Source: Nannocystis exedens (lineage in GTDB: Bacteria > Myxococcota_A > Polyangia > Polyangiales > Polyangiaceae). Taken from it: a DNA stretch of 34,380 bases. Positions within the stretch are counted from its first letter, which is position 1; each line of letters begins with the position of its first letter. The DNA lies in the NCBI GenBank assembly GCA_945861885.1, contig CAMAVR010000039.1, positions 1 through 34,380 on the forward strand, in the 5' to 3' direction. The translations under genes and the position numbers were made by a program. A model generated the notes under the pieces. It was not told the DNA's origin. It was given only the letters and a program-made list of their open reading frames with translations, and did no database searches. Below are positions 25,767 through 34,078 of the stretch, in pieces.

Positions 25767-26555
25767 CTATTTCTGGCGCAAACGGATAACAGCTGCTGCA
25801 ATCTCGCTGAAGCCTGCCCCCATCGGGCTGGGCGAAATGTAGGCCGGCGCCGTCGGCAGCTGCGAAACCACGTCGGCAACATTGGCAACGCCAAACGTCG
25901 TGATAAACGACGAAAAACATGCCGCATCGTTGGTGCTATCGCCCACGAACGCGTAGCTCGTTTTCGCGGCGTCAGCCGATTCACCGAGCGTTGCGAGGTA
26001 GTCGAGCGTGCCGGTCGCTTTGTCGTACGCATCGAACGTTGCGTGGAGATGCACGCTTGACCGCGTTGATCGCGCTCCTGCCGCTGCGATCTCGCGCGCG
26101 ATGATCTCGATGCGATCGCTCGGAAGTTTGACCCGCTCGCCGATGTCCCATGTCAAATCGCTGAGGCGCCCTTCGACATCGTCGGATAGACGCGCTTCGG
26201 GGACGACGCTTCGCACTTGAGAAGCGAGACCGGCGAGACGAATTCGGCGACTTCTTCGCTCATCGACGCTGCAGCGATCGCGACGGGCGATGCCGCCTGC
26301 CTCACGCATGACTACGACATTCCCGTTTTCGACGACGGCGGCGTCGATCGGCCATTGGCGCGTGATCACTTCACCCCAGGCGCACGGACGCCCGGTCACG
26401 ACGACGAGCTTCAGCCCTGCGTCGCGCAAATTCCACAGCGCGCTGTATGCGCCTTGGGTGAGCAGACCGTGTGACAAAAATGTGTCGTCGAGGTCAAACA
26501 GAATGCCGCGAAGGGCGCGCGCTTCATAGGCCGAGAGTTCATCGAGGCTCTTCAT
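25767..26555 (-). CDS. HAD-superfamily hydrolase (Cof/IIB type, sugar-phosphatase-like)
   Basis: This 262-residue protein has all HAD motifs: nucleophile D21 and acid D23 in GILFDLDDT, the VVTG threonine near 54, and a C-terminal GDSTNDAACF that binds magnesium. The cap between motifs II and III is of the C2B kind, as in mannosyl-3-phosphoglycerate and sucrose phosphatases. The natural substrate cannot be read from sequence. Its ATG overlaps the stop of the upstream methyltransferase (ATGA), so the two are translationally coupled. A 107-bp gap with a small GC-rich inverted repeat (25723-25737) separates it from argD. Confidence 0.85.
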   Translation of the reverse strand: MKSLDELSAYEARALRGILFDLDDTFLSHGLLTQGAYSALWNLRDAGLKLVVVTGRPCAWGEVITRQWPIDAAVVENGNVVVMREAGGIARRDRCSVDERRSRRIRLAGLASQVRSVVPEARLSDDVEGRLSDLTWDIGERVKLPSDRIEIIAREIAAAGARSTRSSVHLHATFDAYDKATGTLDYLATLGESADAAKTSYAFVGDSTNDAACFSSFITTFGVANVADVVSQLPTAPAYISPSPMGAGFSEIAAAVIRLRQK

Positions 26556-27736
26556 CGCGCGTCAATTCTCGCGATAATCGCTTTCAAGTAAAGCCCTTCG
26601 GGGAACGCCGCCGACACCGGATGATCGCCCGCTTGAAAGTGCCGTTCGATGACCGTCGCATGCTTGTTCGCCTGAAGCGCACCGCTCGCCAGCGTGCGAT
26701 TGAGAGTACCGAGATCGATTGCGGCCGAGCATGAACAGTAGACGAGCAAACCGCCATTCGCCGTCGCCGCGCAGCCGGCCTGCGCGACTTTCGAGTAGGC
26801 GCCAAGCGCTTTGTCGCGCGACGTGCGCGTCGGAGCGAGCCTTGGCGGGTCGACGATCACCAGGTCGAAACCGCCGGCTTTGGCGGCATTCTCTAGGGCG
26901 ACGCGGGCATCGTTTTTTTCAAACGTGATTCGATCGCCAAAACCGTTGGCCTGCGCGCACGCTTCGCCGACTGTCATAGCGACGCTGCTGTTGTCGACAG
27001 CGGAAACCGAACGCGCGCCACCTCGCGCCGCGGCAAGCGAAAACGGCCCGACAAACGAATACGCATCGAGAACGCGAAGACCGCCCGCAAGCTCTTCGAC
27101 GCGACCACGAAGCGCGCGCTGATCGAAATAAAAGCCTGTCTTTTGGGCTAATTCGGTAGGCAGGCGATAATCGAACCCGCGCTCTCGAAACTCAAACGCA
27201 TCGGTCGCTTTGCCGCGCACAACGCCGCTCCCCGGCTCAAACCGCTCGAGCTTTGCCATCGCGGGCGGCGTTCGGTCGACGATCGTTTGCGCGCCGGTCA
27301 GCTCTTCGAGCGCGTCAAAAATCATCTCTTGATTGACCTTGGTTCCGATGCTGAGCAGCTGCACGACGAGCGCATCGCCGAAGCGATCGACGATCAGGCC
27401 CGGAAAGCCATCCCCCTCGGCGTTAACGAGGCGATAGCCGGTCGTCTCGGCGCTTGGAAGCCGCAGACGCGCGCGAAGGTCGATCGCCGCGGCTACCCTC
27501 GACCGGACAAGCTCGGCGTTAAACAGGGCGCCCGCCTGGCGCGAAAAAATGCGGACGGCGATCGCCGATTGAGGGGAATAAAAGCCTGTTCCGAGCGCAT
27601 TTCCGCGCGGATCGACTACCGTCACGGCCTCACCGGCGAGCGCTCCGTCGACGCTTTCAACCGCCTGGGCATAGACCCAAGGGTGGCCCGCCCACACCGG
27701 CTGCACATGCCCTGCTCTCAGCTTCACCGTTTTCAT
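26552..27736 (-). CDS. RlmI-like 23S rRNA (cytosine-5) methyltransferase
   Basis: This 394-residue protein has an N-terminal PUA domain (HPWVYAQAVESVDGAL, about 18-75). A central domain follows (ETTGYRLVNAEGDGFPGLIVDRFGD), then a Rossmann SAM-binding domain with LDAYSFVGPFSLAAARGGA and the catalytic-region DPPRLAPTR and LVYCSCSAAI. This matches the RlmI/YccW class I methyltransferases that modify C1962 of 23S rRNA. It is the first gene of the leftward six-gene run, divergent from the beta-barrel gene across 92 bp. Confidence 0.9.
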   Translation of the reverse strand: MKTVKLRAGHVQPVWAGHPWVYAQAVESVDGALAGEAVTVVDPRGNALGTGFYSPQSAIAVRIFSRQAGALFNAELVRSRVAAAIDLRARLRLPSAETTGYRLVNAEGDGFPGLIVDRFGDALVVQLLSIGTKVNQEMIFDALEELTGAQTIVDRTPPAMAKLERFEPGSGVVRGKATDAFEFRERGFDYRLPTELAQKTGFYFDQRALRGRVEELAGGLRVLDAYSFVGPFSLAAARGGARSVSAVDNSSVAMTVGEACAQANGFGDRITFEKNDARVALENAAKAGGFDLVIVDPPRLAPTRTSRDKALGAYSKVAQAGCAATANGGLLVYCSCSAAIDLGTLNRTLASGALQANKHATVIERHFQAGDHPVSAAFPEGLYLKAIIARIDAR

Positions 27737-27828
27737 CCGACTTACTTATCACGGATGCATCGCCGCGCTCGCTCGCCCGGCGGTGCAATCCACTTGCAAC
27801 CATTTGGCGAGACTGAATAATTACCGGC

Positions 27829-28533
27829 ATGTTCCGATATCGCCCCCTGTGCATCGCAGTCGTTCCGGTAGCCGCCGCTGTTCTGTTTGCTTCGCCCCGG
27901 GCGCTTGCCGACTCGCCGCCGCCGTCATCTGTCACTCCACCAACAACGCTTCCGCCGCCGTTCGCAACACCGATGGCGCCGCCGATCTACGCGTACACCC
28001 CGCGTCCGGCATACGAAAACGCAAACGAGTTTGGTATTCAGCTTCATCTAAGCGGGGGCCTAGTCGGAGCAGCGCGGCGCGGAACATCAACAATGGGCGG
28101 CGTCGGCGTCGGGTTTCGCTACAAACCGATTCCATATTTTGGCGCCGAGGCCGAAGTTAACTTTGCCGGCGGCGCCGACTCCGACGGCGACTCGCGGTCC
28201 GAAATTTCGGCCGGGCTCAATGCGATCGCGACGCTCAATCCGCGCGCCCGCGCTCAGCTCTATTTTGTTTTTGGCATCGACTACATCGACGTCAACGTCC
28301 GCGGCGGCGACTTCGTCGGGAAGACAAATCTCAAGTACGTGAGCGGGTCGTTCGGCCCCGGTTTCGAGTTCCGCGTCAACAAAGGTTTTTCGATCGTCAG
28401 CGATTTTCGCGCTTCAGTTCGATCGCGCATCGACGGCGCCGACGTCGACTATTCGCGGCAGCTCACGCACAACGCGCCGACGAACGTATCGGGCGGCGTT
28501 GCTCTGCGCGCCGGTGTAGTTTTCTACTTCTAA
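27829..28533 (+). CDS. Small outer-membrane beta-barrel protein
   Basis: The 234-residue protein has a Sec signal peptide ending in SPRALA, then a Pro/Ser-rich linker (about 27-60). Amphipathic strands follow with GGVGVGFRYKPIPYFGAEAEVNFAGG and an aromatic C-terminus (GVALRAGVVFYF) ending in Phe, the outer-membrane insertion signal. Size and pattern suit an eight-stranded OmpA/OmpX-like barrel. No OmpA peptidoglycan domain is present. Function unknown. The start is the first ATG that gives a signal peptide; its Shine-Dalgarno is poor. Confidence 0.8.
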   Translation: MFRYRPLCIAVVPVAAAVLFASPRALADSPPPSSVTPPTTLPPPFATPMAPPIYAYTPRPAYENANEFGIQLHLSGGLVGAARRGTSTMGGVGVGFRYKPIPYFGAEAEVNFAGGADSDGDSRSEISAGLNAIATLNPRARAQLYFVFGIDYIDVNVRGGDFVGKTNLKYVSGSFGPGFEFRVNKGFSIVSDFRASVRSRIDGADVDYSRQLTHNAPTNVSGGVALRAGVVFYF

Positions 28534-28611
28534 CTGAAGCTGCGGCCCAGACGCTAAGTTGACACCGTATTGTTGCTGTCGCCAGATGGCGCACTGCAAT
28601 AGAATGGTGTC

Positions 28612-29640
28612 ATGCGTTCTATCTCGCCGCGCGTCGCTTCAGCCTTTCTTATTGCTGTTTTTTGCGGTTGCTCGAGCCAAGATGGCGGAGAGGCAAGCTC
28701 GCCACCCAGCAGCGCGGTCGATCGAGAAGCAAGCCCCCCTCGTGCCGCCCCCGCGCCGGGCAATTCGGGCGCGCCAACTTTCGTTCCAACTGCCCCAACA
28801 TCGCCGGCGCGCGATGCGACATCGAGCGTCCTTCTCTATGCGCACACCGACACGACTCTTTTTCAGATCGATCCTGAGAACATCGCAGGGTCGATTGTAA
28901 AAATTGGCGACTTTGACTGCATCGGAGGGCGCGGCGAGGGGCACGCGATGACCGATGTGGCAGTCAGCAAAGATGGGAAGATCTACGGCATCAGCGGCGT
29001 CGCGACCTACCCGCTGACAATCGCGCGGTCTCGCGTTCACTGCGATACGGTATGGCCGTTCCCCGCTAGCAAGCAGTTCGTAGCACTGGCGATGGCGCCT
29101 GAAAATACGCTCGCCGCGGCCGAAGTATTGATCGCAGGCAACCAAGATGGGGAGCTCTTCCAGATCGATGCGCTAACCGGTGCGACGCAGCAAGTTGGCA
29201 CTTTGGGGTTCGACTCGGAAAGCGGGCTACCGTGGAGATTGTCGGGCGACATCGTGCTTCTCGCGAACAACGGCGCGCCGATCGGTTTTGCTACCGTGCG
29301 AACGTGCGAGCGAAACGTGTGCGACCGGATCGACACGCTTGTTGAGCTGAATGTTCGCGCGATTAAGCGAGGGAGACAAAGCGTGCTGAAAACGGTGCGC
29401 GGACAAGTGCGCAAAGGCGATTGGTGCACGAACCGCGAGTCGCCAAGCACGTTCGGGAGCATGTTTGGAATCGCGGCTTACAACGACAAAGTTTACGGAT
29501 TTTCCCGCAGAGGGGATGTTATCGAGATTCGGAATGAGGATGGGTCGGGGTGTCTTATTGAGGGGCACGCTGATGGGGCTTTTGCTGGGGCTGGGGTTAC
29601 TACTGTTGCGCCGGTTAAGGCTCCTCCTGCTCCTCACTGA
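28612..29640 (+). CDS. Predicted lipoprotein with propeller-like repeats, function unknown
   Basis: The 342-residue protein begins with a lipoprotein signal (IAVFCGC, Cys near 20), followed by a Ser/Pro/Ala-rich linker to about residue 65. The body has recurring strands (LLYAHTDTTLFQIDPENI, DVAVSKDGKIYGISG, LIAGNQDGELFQIDALTG, AAYNDKVYGFSRRGDVIEI) reminiscent of a beta-propeller of the YncE/PQQ-like kind. I do not recognise a specific family. It lies 78 bp after the barrel gene, in the same direction, and ends at the large inverted repeat. The C-terminal segment is Gly/Ala/Pro-rich. Confidence 0.7.
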   Translation: MRSISPRVASAFLIAVFCGCSSQDGGEASSPPSSAVDREASPPRAAPAPGNSGAPTFVPTAPTSPARDATSSVLLYAHTDTTLFQIDPENIAGSIVKIGDFDCIGGRGEGHAMTDVAVSKDGKIYGISGVATYPLTIARSRVHCDTVWPFPASKQFVALAMAPENTLAAAEVLIAGNQDGELFQIDALTGATQQVGTLGFDSESGLPWRLSGDIVLLANNGAPIGFATVRTCERNVCDRIDTLVELNVRAIKRGRQSVLKTVRGQVRKGDWCTNRESPSTFGSMFGIAAYNDKVYGFSRRGDVIEIRNEDGSGCLIEGHADGAFAGAGVTTVAPVKAPPAPH

Positions 29641-29654
29641 AAAAGCCGCGCAGG

Positions 29655-29770
29655 CGCACGCGCACGCGCACGGCCACGCGCACGTTTTACGATCACGGTC
29701 ACGTCTCACGCTCGTGCCACGTAATCGTGATCGTGCCACGTGATCGTAGCCGTGCGCGTGCGCGTGCGCG
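29655..29770. repeat. Long nested inverted repeat between convergent genes
   Basis: Perfect 21-bp GC-rich arms, built from the alternating word CGCGCA, lie at 29655-29675 and 29750-29770. Inside them is a second perfect 10-bp pair (29689-29698 and 29740-29749), with further CACGTAATCGTG-like words in the loop. The element fills the 137-bp gap between convergent genes ending at 29640 and 29778. It can form a cruciform in DNA or a strong hairpin in either RNA, so a bidirectional transcription end is the simplest role. Alternating purine-pyrimidine runs could also adopt Z-DNA. Confidence 0.75.
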
Positions 29771-29777
29771 TGCGCGA

Positions 29778-31634
29778 TTAAAATCGCAGCGTCACTTCGA
29801 TCTTAGCTCCCGCAAACGCCGGGAACATTCGGCACACCCCGTTAACGCATCGGAGCCCCCCTCGCTGCTCTCCAACGAATGCTCGGATATTTGAATTATC
29901 GGTAATGCGATAAAGCGCCGAACCGTTAACGTAGTAGGTAGGGTACCCCAGCCGCGTGGTGTATTCGAAGCCTTGCGATAGTACCCATTTTGGCGCGATT
30001 TTGAGCGATGTGTAGTGCTCCCCTTCGCGCCATGGTTCGCTCGTTTGCGACGGCCCGCGCTGGTTTTGCCCTGCCTCTTCTCGCAAGCGATGGCGCCCCA
30101 CCAGCTCGATTGAATACGCCCCGTGAATCTGCTTTGCGAATGCGTACTGAATGTGCGCTTCTCGATAAAATAGTTTGTCGGCCTCGGTCACGTCGCTTCG
30201 CCCCCCGGCCGATGCGAAGAGATGCGACCGCGATTTGTCGAATGTCCATTCAACGCCGACAAGCCCGTCCCACACGTTCGTGACGAGGTCGGCCGCTCGC
30301 GCGAGTGGCCCGACGTAGATGCGCCCCATTCGGTCGCATGTCGCACCGAGTTCGCTCTTCGATTGCGCGTGGATTGCCTGCCCGTAGATGAGAAGCGACT
30401 CTCGAATGCGCACGTCGGTGCGAAGTCGTCCGCCATTCACGCACGCGTTGAAAAACCCGAACGCGCTATCTTGTGTGACGACTTCGGCCGTCGGCGCCGA
30501 TGAATAGGCCACGTTGATAAATTCGGGGGCGCGGTTGGCGTCGATCGCCGCGGCGATCGGATAAAAGTTGCGATAGCTCTTGAATTCAAGCGTATTTGTT
30601 ACGCGGCCGAACGCACCGGAGTAAGTCGCGTAAATCGCGTTCCCCTCTGCGCGCGGGTCGCCGGGGATGTCGCCGTGCTTTCGATTTTGAATGGCGATCC
30701 CCGCGTAGAGCGTACCTAGACCGTCTAAATTTGGCACATCGATGCTTCCACCGGCGACAATCACTCGGTCTGCGTTGAGCATTGGGCCTAGCGCGGTCGG
30801 AAGCGATCCGAGCCACATCGCGGTGTCGTTTTTGGCGCACGTTCCGAACATGTGGGTGGCGACGTTGCGATCGACCATCTGCCCAGCGCTGTCGTACGCG
30901 TACGGCGCGCAGTGCTGCACCCCGACCCCCTGAAGCGAGATCACCGCGGTGCCCCCGCGCCCCGCTTGCACGTCGATCCCCACAATGCGGTCCGACCCGA
31001 AGAGCGGCATCGAGCCGCGAAAGTCTTGAGCAAGTGGCCTCGTGGCAAAAAGCGATCGCCCCGAGACTTCGTCGACGCGCGATGGGTTGGCAAAGCCGGC
31101 GACCGCTGTTACCGCGTATGGATCCGATTGCCACGCGACTTTCGCGCCTCGGAGCGTCGTGTCGATCCCCAGGTCGTCAAGCTTGCGCATCGACAAGACA
31201 AGCCCGCGCCCGAACTGCACGTAGGCATCGCCTACCGTCACTTCGAGCCCCGGCGCCGTGTAAGACGCCCATAATTTGGCCGGATAAACGCTATTTCGAA
31301 ATCGTGACGCGCCATCGCGACGGACTGTAGGCGCGAGCGACTCGTCGATGTCAAAGCGCCCTTCGGGACGAAGCCAATAGACCGCTGAATCGAGCCGCGC
31401 GCCGATCGACCATCGCGTTTTCCAACCGAGCGACGCCTGCACGCGATTGAGCCACATCCCCCAGCCCTGATCTTGAAGCCGCTCCCCTTCGCTGTGACGC
31501 GCAAGAAATCGCTGCGAAGCGATCGACACTTCGGTCACATCAAAGCGCCAGGCGCCATTGGCGAATTCAGTGGCGAAAGCGGGATTCGATGTGACGGACG
31601 CGAGCAGACAAAGAGCAGCTACCTGGAAACGCAC
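29778..31634 (-). CDS. Large outer-membrane beta-barrel protein, possibly DUF6029-like
   Basis: The 618-residue protein has a signal peptide ending ATEFA and many alternating amphipathic strands (GDAYVQFGRGLVLSMRKLDDLG, GTLYAGIAIQNRKHG). It ends in EVTLRF with a terminal Phe for BAM recognition. Length and strand pattern suggest 16 or more strands. The GDAYVQFGRG/TLRGAKV stretch reminds me of DUF6029 proteins, but I could not check this. Four cysteines sit in two CxxxxC/C...C-like loops. The start is a GTG 5 bp after the TlpA-like gene stops, so the two are co-transcribed. Confidence 0.75.
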   Translation of the reverse strand: MRFQVAALCLLASVTSNPAFATEFANGAWRFDVTEVSIASQRFLARHSEGERLQDQGWGMWLNRVQASLGWKTRWSIGARLDSAVYWLRPEGRFDIDESLAPTVRRDGASRFRNSVYPAKLWASYTAPGLEVTVGDAYVQFGRGLVLSMRKLDDLGIDTTLRGAKVAWQSDPYAVTAVAGFANPSRVDEVSGRSLFATRPLAQDFRGSMPLFGSDRIVGIDVQAGRGGTAVISLQGVGVQHCAPYAYDSAGQMVDRNVATHMFGTCAKNDTAMWLGSLPTALGPMLNADRVIVAGGSIDVPNLDGLGTLYAGIAIQNRKHGDIPGDPRAEGNAIYATYSGAFGRVTNTLEFKSYRNFYPIAAAIDANRAPEFINVAYSSAPTAEVVTQDSAFGFFNACVNGGRLRTDVRIRESLLIYGQAIHAQSKSELGATCDRMGRIYVGPLARAADLVTNVWDGLVGVEWTFDKSRSHLFASAGGRSDVTEADKLFYREAHIQYAFAKQIHGAYSIELVGRHRLREEAGQNQRGPSQTSEPWREGEHYTSLKIAPKWVLSQGFEYTTRLGYPTYYVNGSALYRITDNSNIRAFVGEQRGGLRCVNGVCRMFPAFAGAKIEVTLRF

Positions 31635-31639
31635 CGTCG

Positions 31640-32200
31640 TTAGTTGGCGAACGATGTCGACATCGAGGGCGACATAGGACCCAGAAGCGCCGCCACATCT
31701 GCAGCGATCTGATCTTCATCCCCCGGGTTGTACCCCTCATGCACCCGCGCAACGCGCCCATCTCTCCCGATAATCACCGTGAACGGCGCCGACTTTCGCG
31801 GATTGTAGAGACTGGCGATATGTGAATCTTCGTCGAGAACAACCGGGAACGTCAACCCGTTGCGACTCACGAAGCTCGGCACATCCGATATCGACTCCGG
31901 CCCGTCCATCGCGATCCCCACCACGATAAATCGGCGGCGCTTGTTTGCTTGATAGAGCTCACGCAAATGCGGCAGCTCCGCCAAACATGGCCCGCAATAC
32001 GTCGCCCAGAAATTTAGCAAAATGACATCTCGGCCGAGATAATCGCTGAGCCGAAATGTCGAACCGCCGACCGACCGCGCCGAAAAATCGACAGCGCGCC
32101 CGCCGGTTGCCTGCAATGTCGACCCGCTCCCGGCCAACCGGTACTCATCAACACACGACGCCAGCAATACGCATAGAAGCGCTCCTGCGCGCGGGGTCAC
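31640..32200 (-). CDS. TlpA/ResA-like thiol-disulfide oxidoreductase lipoprotein
   Basis: The 186-residue protein has a lipoprotein signal (LLCVLLASC, Cys16). A thioredoxin-fold domain follows with active site WATYCGPC, conserved ELPHLRELY and the cis-Pro region SAPFTVIIGRDGRV. TlpA/ResA proteins reduce disulfides on extracytoplasmic partners, for example during cytochrome c maturation, or in copper and thiol homeostasis. The GTG start at 32200 has GAGG upstream. It lies between another thioredoxin-fold lipoprotein and the outer-membrane barrel. Confidence 0.88.
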   Translation of the reverse strand: MTPRAGALLCVLLASCVDEYRLAGSGSTLQATGGRAVDFSARSVGGSTFRLSDYLGRDVILLNFWATYCGPCLAELPHLRELYQANKRRRFIVVGIAMDGPESISDVPSFVSRNGLTFPVVLDEDSHIASLYNPRKSAPFTVIIGRDGRVARVHEGYNPGDEDQIAADVAALLGPMSPSMSTSFAN

Positions 32201-32237
32201 GCTCGCCCCTCGTTCGACGCGACACGCGCGACTGCTC

Positions 32238-32981
32238 TCACTTTTGCGCCTCGTTCGCCTCGACCCACGCGAGCCACTTTGCTTCGTTCGCCGCGGCGCC
32301 CCCCTCTTCCATCCCTACGCCGGCTTGCAATATCTCCATACTCCGCGCATCGACGTACCCGTTCCATGGTACGGCCGCGGCGTCGAAAAATGGGCCTAAA
32401 TTGCGGGAATTTGGGTCTAAAACCACGGTGAACTTGATTTGGTGGTCACCTACCCAACGCACCAAGTCGTCGGCTACCGCCCCTTTGCCCATCTCGTTTC
32501 CGTCGAGCAGAGCTTGGACTATGACGAGCCCTTTTTTCGACATCTCGCCCCCGCCGGCGACGAGCTCATCGGTCTCTTGATTGCATGGGCCGCACCATAC
32601 CGACGACCCTACGAGCTGGATGACTTTATAAATCTTCCCCGAAGGGTCGTAATAATCGGATAGCGCGATCTGCTGTAGCCCTTTTGATGAATCGCCGTTT
32701 GGATATCCTAAAAATTTTAGATTCGGAATTCGGTTTCCTGCGAGGGCGGCGCTTCGCGCTCGATAGCCGATGTTCGCAGTTGGATAGGCGGCGCCGTTGG
32801 GCGCGTGTTCTAAATCGCGCCCTGTGCCGCGATGCCGCTCTACCGCGCTTGGCGGCGGCGACGCGGTGGGCTGCACTGGGGGCGCAGCAGGCTGAGGTGG
32901 CGCTTCTATTTGAGGCTGACTCGAGCAGGCAAACCCTACAGCCCCCGAGAATGCGATTCGAAAAAGAGTTGACAGACGCAT
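32238..32981 (-). CDS. Thioredoxin-fold (redoxin) lipoprotein with WCGPC site
   Basis: The 247-residue protein has a lipoprotein signal (FSGAVGFAC, Cys16) and a long Pro-rich linker. A thioredoxin-like domain has the active site VWCGPC in the strand VIQLVGSSVWCGPCNQE and the later VVLDPNSRNLGPFF and AVPWNGYVDA (cis-Pro loop). I take the ATG at 32981, since the longer frame to 32999 adds six residues before the signal peptide. It is the first gene of a leftward trio with the TlpA-like lipoprotein and the barrel protein, separated by 37 bp. Likely role: thiol exchange in the periplasm; the partner is unknown. Confidence 0.82.
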   Translation of the reverse strand: MRLSTLFRIAFSGAVGFACSSQPQIEAPPQPAAPPVQPTASPPPSAVERHRGTGRDLEHAPNGAAYPTANIGYRARSAALAGNRIPNLKFLGYPNGDSSKGLQQIALSDYYDPSGKIYKVIQLVGSSVWCGPCNQETDELVAGGGEMSKKGLVIVQALLDGNEMGKGAVADDLVRWVGDHQIKFTVVLDPNSRNLGPFFDAAAVPWNGYVDARSMEILQAGVGMEEGGAAANEAKWLAWVEANEAQK

Positions 32982-33010
32982 CGTTTGCACCCGTTCCATC
33001 TAATACACAA

Positions 33011-34078
33011 ATGAATCGATTTATCCTATCTGTGAATTCATTAAAACATTGGGCTGCGCCACTACTCATCCTGAGCGGTTTTCTATTGATCAATTGCTCA
33101 AGCGATAAACCGGCCGCTTCATCGATTGAAGCGACACGCCCGCTTCCGTGCCAAGCGACGTGCCACGCCCCCGATGGCGGCGCCGGAATTTATGCGTGCG
33201 CCGACACCGTCGGTGAATCAATCTGCCGGCGCATCTGCTCGAAGCACGACGACTGCGCATTCAACGAGCACTGCAAAGCAGGCTCGCCTCAAAGTTACTG
33301 CGTCGCCGATAAAAAGGCGTATCGCATCCGCGAAGGGCAGTGGGGAGCGCTCTGCAGGCCGTCTGGCAAAATCGCCGGCAACCCCGATTGCGATAGCGAC
33401 CAGAAATTTGGCTGTTACGCCATCGGTTCCGGCGACGCGAACGCCTACTGCACTCAGTTTGACTGCACGGACGATGGCGACTGCGCCGGCGGCTTTTACT
33501 GCGCGAGAGCAAACGTCGCGCCCAACGCCGAGACCGACTCGCGATCATTCGGTCCGACGCGCAAAGTCTGCCTGCGACGTTTCGATTACTGCGCTCCATG
33601 CAGCGGCGATTTCGACTGCGTGTCGCCGAGCGGCATCGCACAAAAGTGCGTAAAGAACGCGCAAGGTTCCCCGTTCTGCGCACCGCAATGCCAAGACGAC
33701 GGCGCATGCCCAAAAGATGCGGCATGCACCGCAATCGAAGGGGGGCTCAAAGCGTGCACCCCGCGCGCCAAAACATGCGTAGGTGACGGATCGCTCTGCT
33801 CACCATGCCGCGCCGACAGCGATTGCCCAAAAGGAGCCTGCGCCGAAAACCGATTTTCTCACGAACGCTTTTGCACCGTCAAACTGACAGCGCCATGCGA
33901 CGCAACAACGGTCGCCGAGTGCGCAAAGCTAAACAAAACGAAGGCGCGAGCAAGCTGCACAAAGCGAGACAGCGCAGCGTTCGAAAAAGACAGCTGCATC
34001 GCCCTAGTTCAATTCGGAACAGATCCCGACGGCAACGCAATGGAAACGCCGGGATGCTGGTCCCCACCGCAGCCGTGA
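33011..34078 (+). CDS. Cysteine-rich secreted lipoprotein
   Basis: The 355-residue protein starts with a hydrophobic signal ending LLINC (Cys29). Asn at -1 of the lipobox is unusual. The remaining 326 residues contain 36 cysteines, an even number compatible with 18 disulfides. Many occur in repeated DxDC-type modules, for example CTDDGDC (152-158), CSGDFDC (197-203) and CRADSDC (266-272). Such modules are common in myxobacterial surface lipoproteins of unknown function. The frame is open upstream to 32684, but that part has no signal peptide and overlaps the divergent redoxin gene. The ATG at 33011 is only 29 bp from the redoxin start and has no clear Shine-Dalgarno. Confidence 0.78.
   Translation: MNRFILSVNSLKHWAAPLLILSGFLLINCSSDKPAASSIEATRPLPCQATCHAPDGGAGIYACADTVGESICRRICSKHDDCAFNEHCKAGSPQSYCVADKKAYRIREGQWGALCRPSGKIAGNPDCDSDQKFGCYAIGSGDANAYCTQFDCTDDGDCAGGFYCARANVAPNAETDSRSFGPTRKVCLRRFDYCAPCSGDFDCVSPSGIAQKCVKNAQGSPFCAPQCQDDGACPKDAACTAIEGGLKACTPRAKTCVGDGSLCSPCRADSDCPKGACAENRFSHERFCTVKLTAPCDATTVAECAKLNKTKARASCTKRDSAAFEKDSCIALVQFGTDPDGNAMETPGCWSPPQP

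Noticed and set aside
28559..28564. TTGACA as a promoter for the propeller-like lipoprotein
   Set aside because: The only -10-like hexamer (TAGAAT, 28600) is 35 bp away and 6 bp from the ATG.
30586..31134. Alternative frame inside the outer-membrane barrel gene
   Set aside because: Arg/Ala-rich, no motif and fully contained in a well-supported gene.
32684..33010. N-terminal extension of the cysteine-rich lipoprotein
   Set aside because: It lacks a signal peptide, has shadow-like Arg/Ala-rich composition and lies antisense to the redoxin gene.
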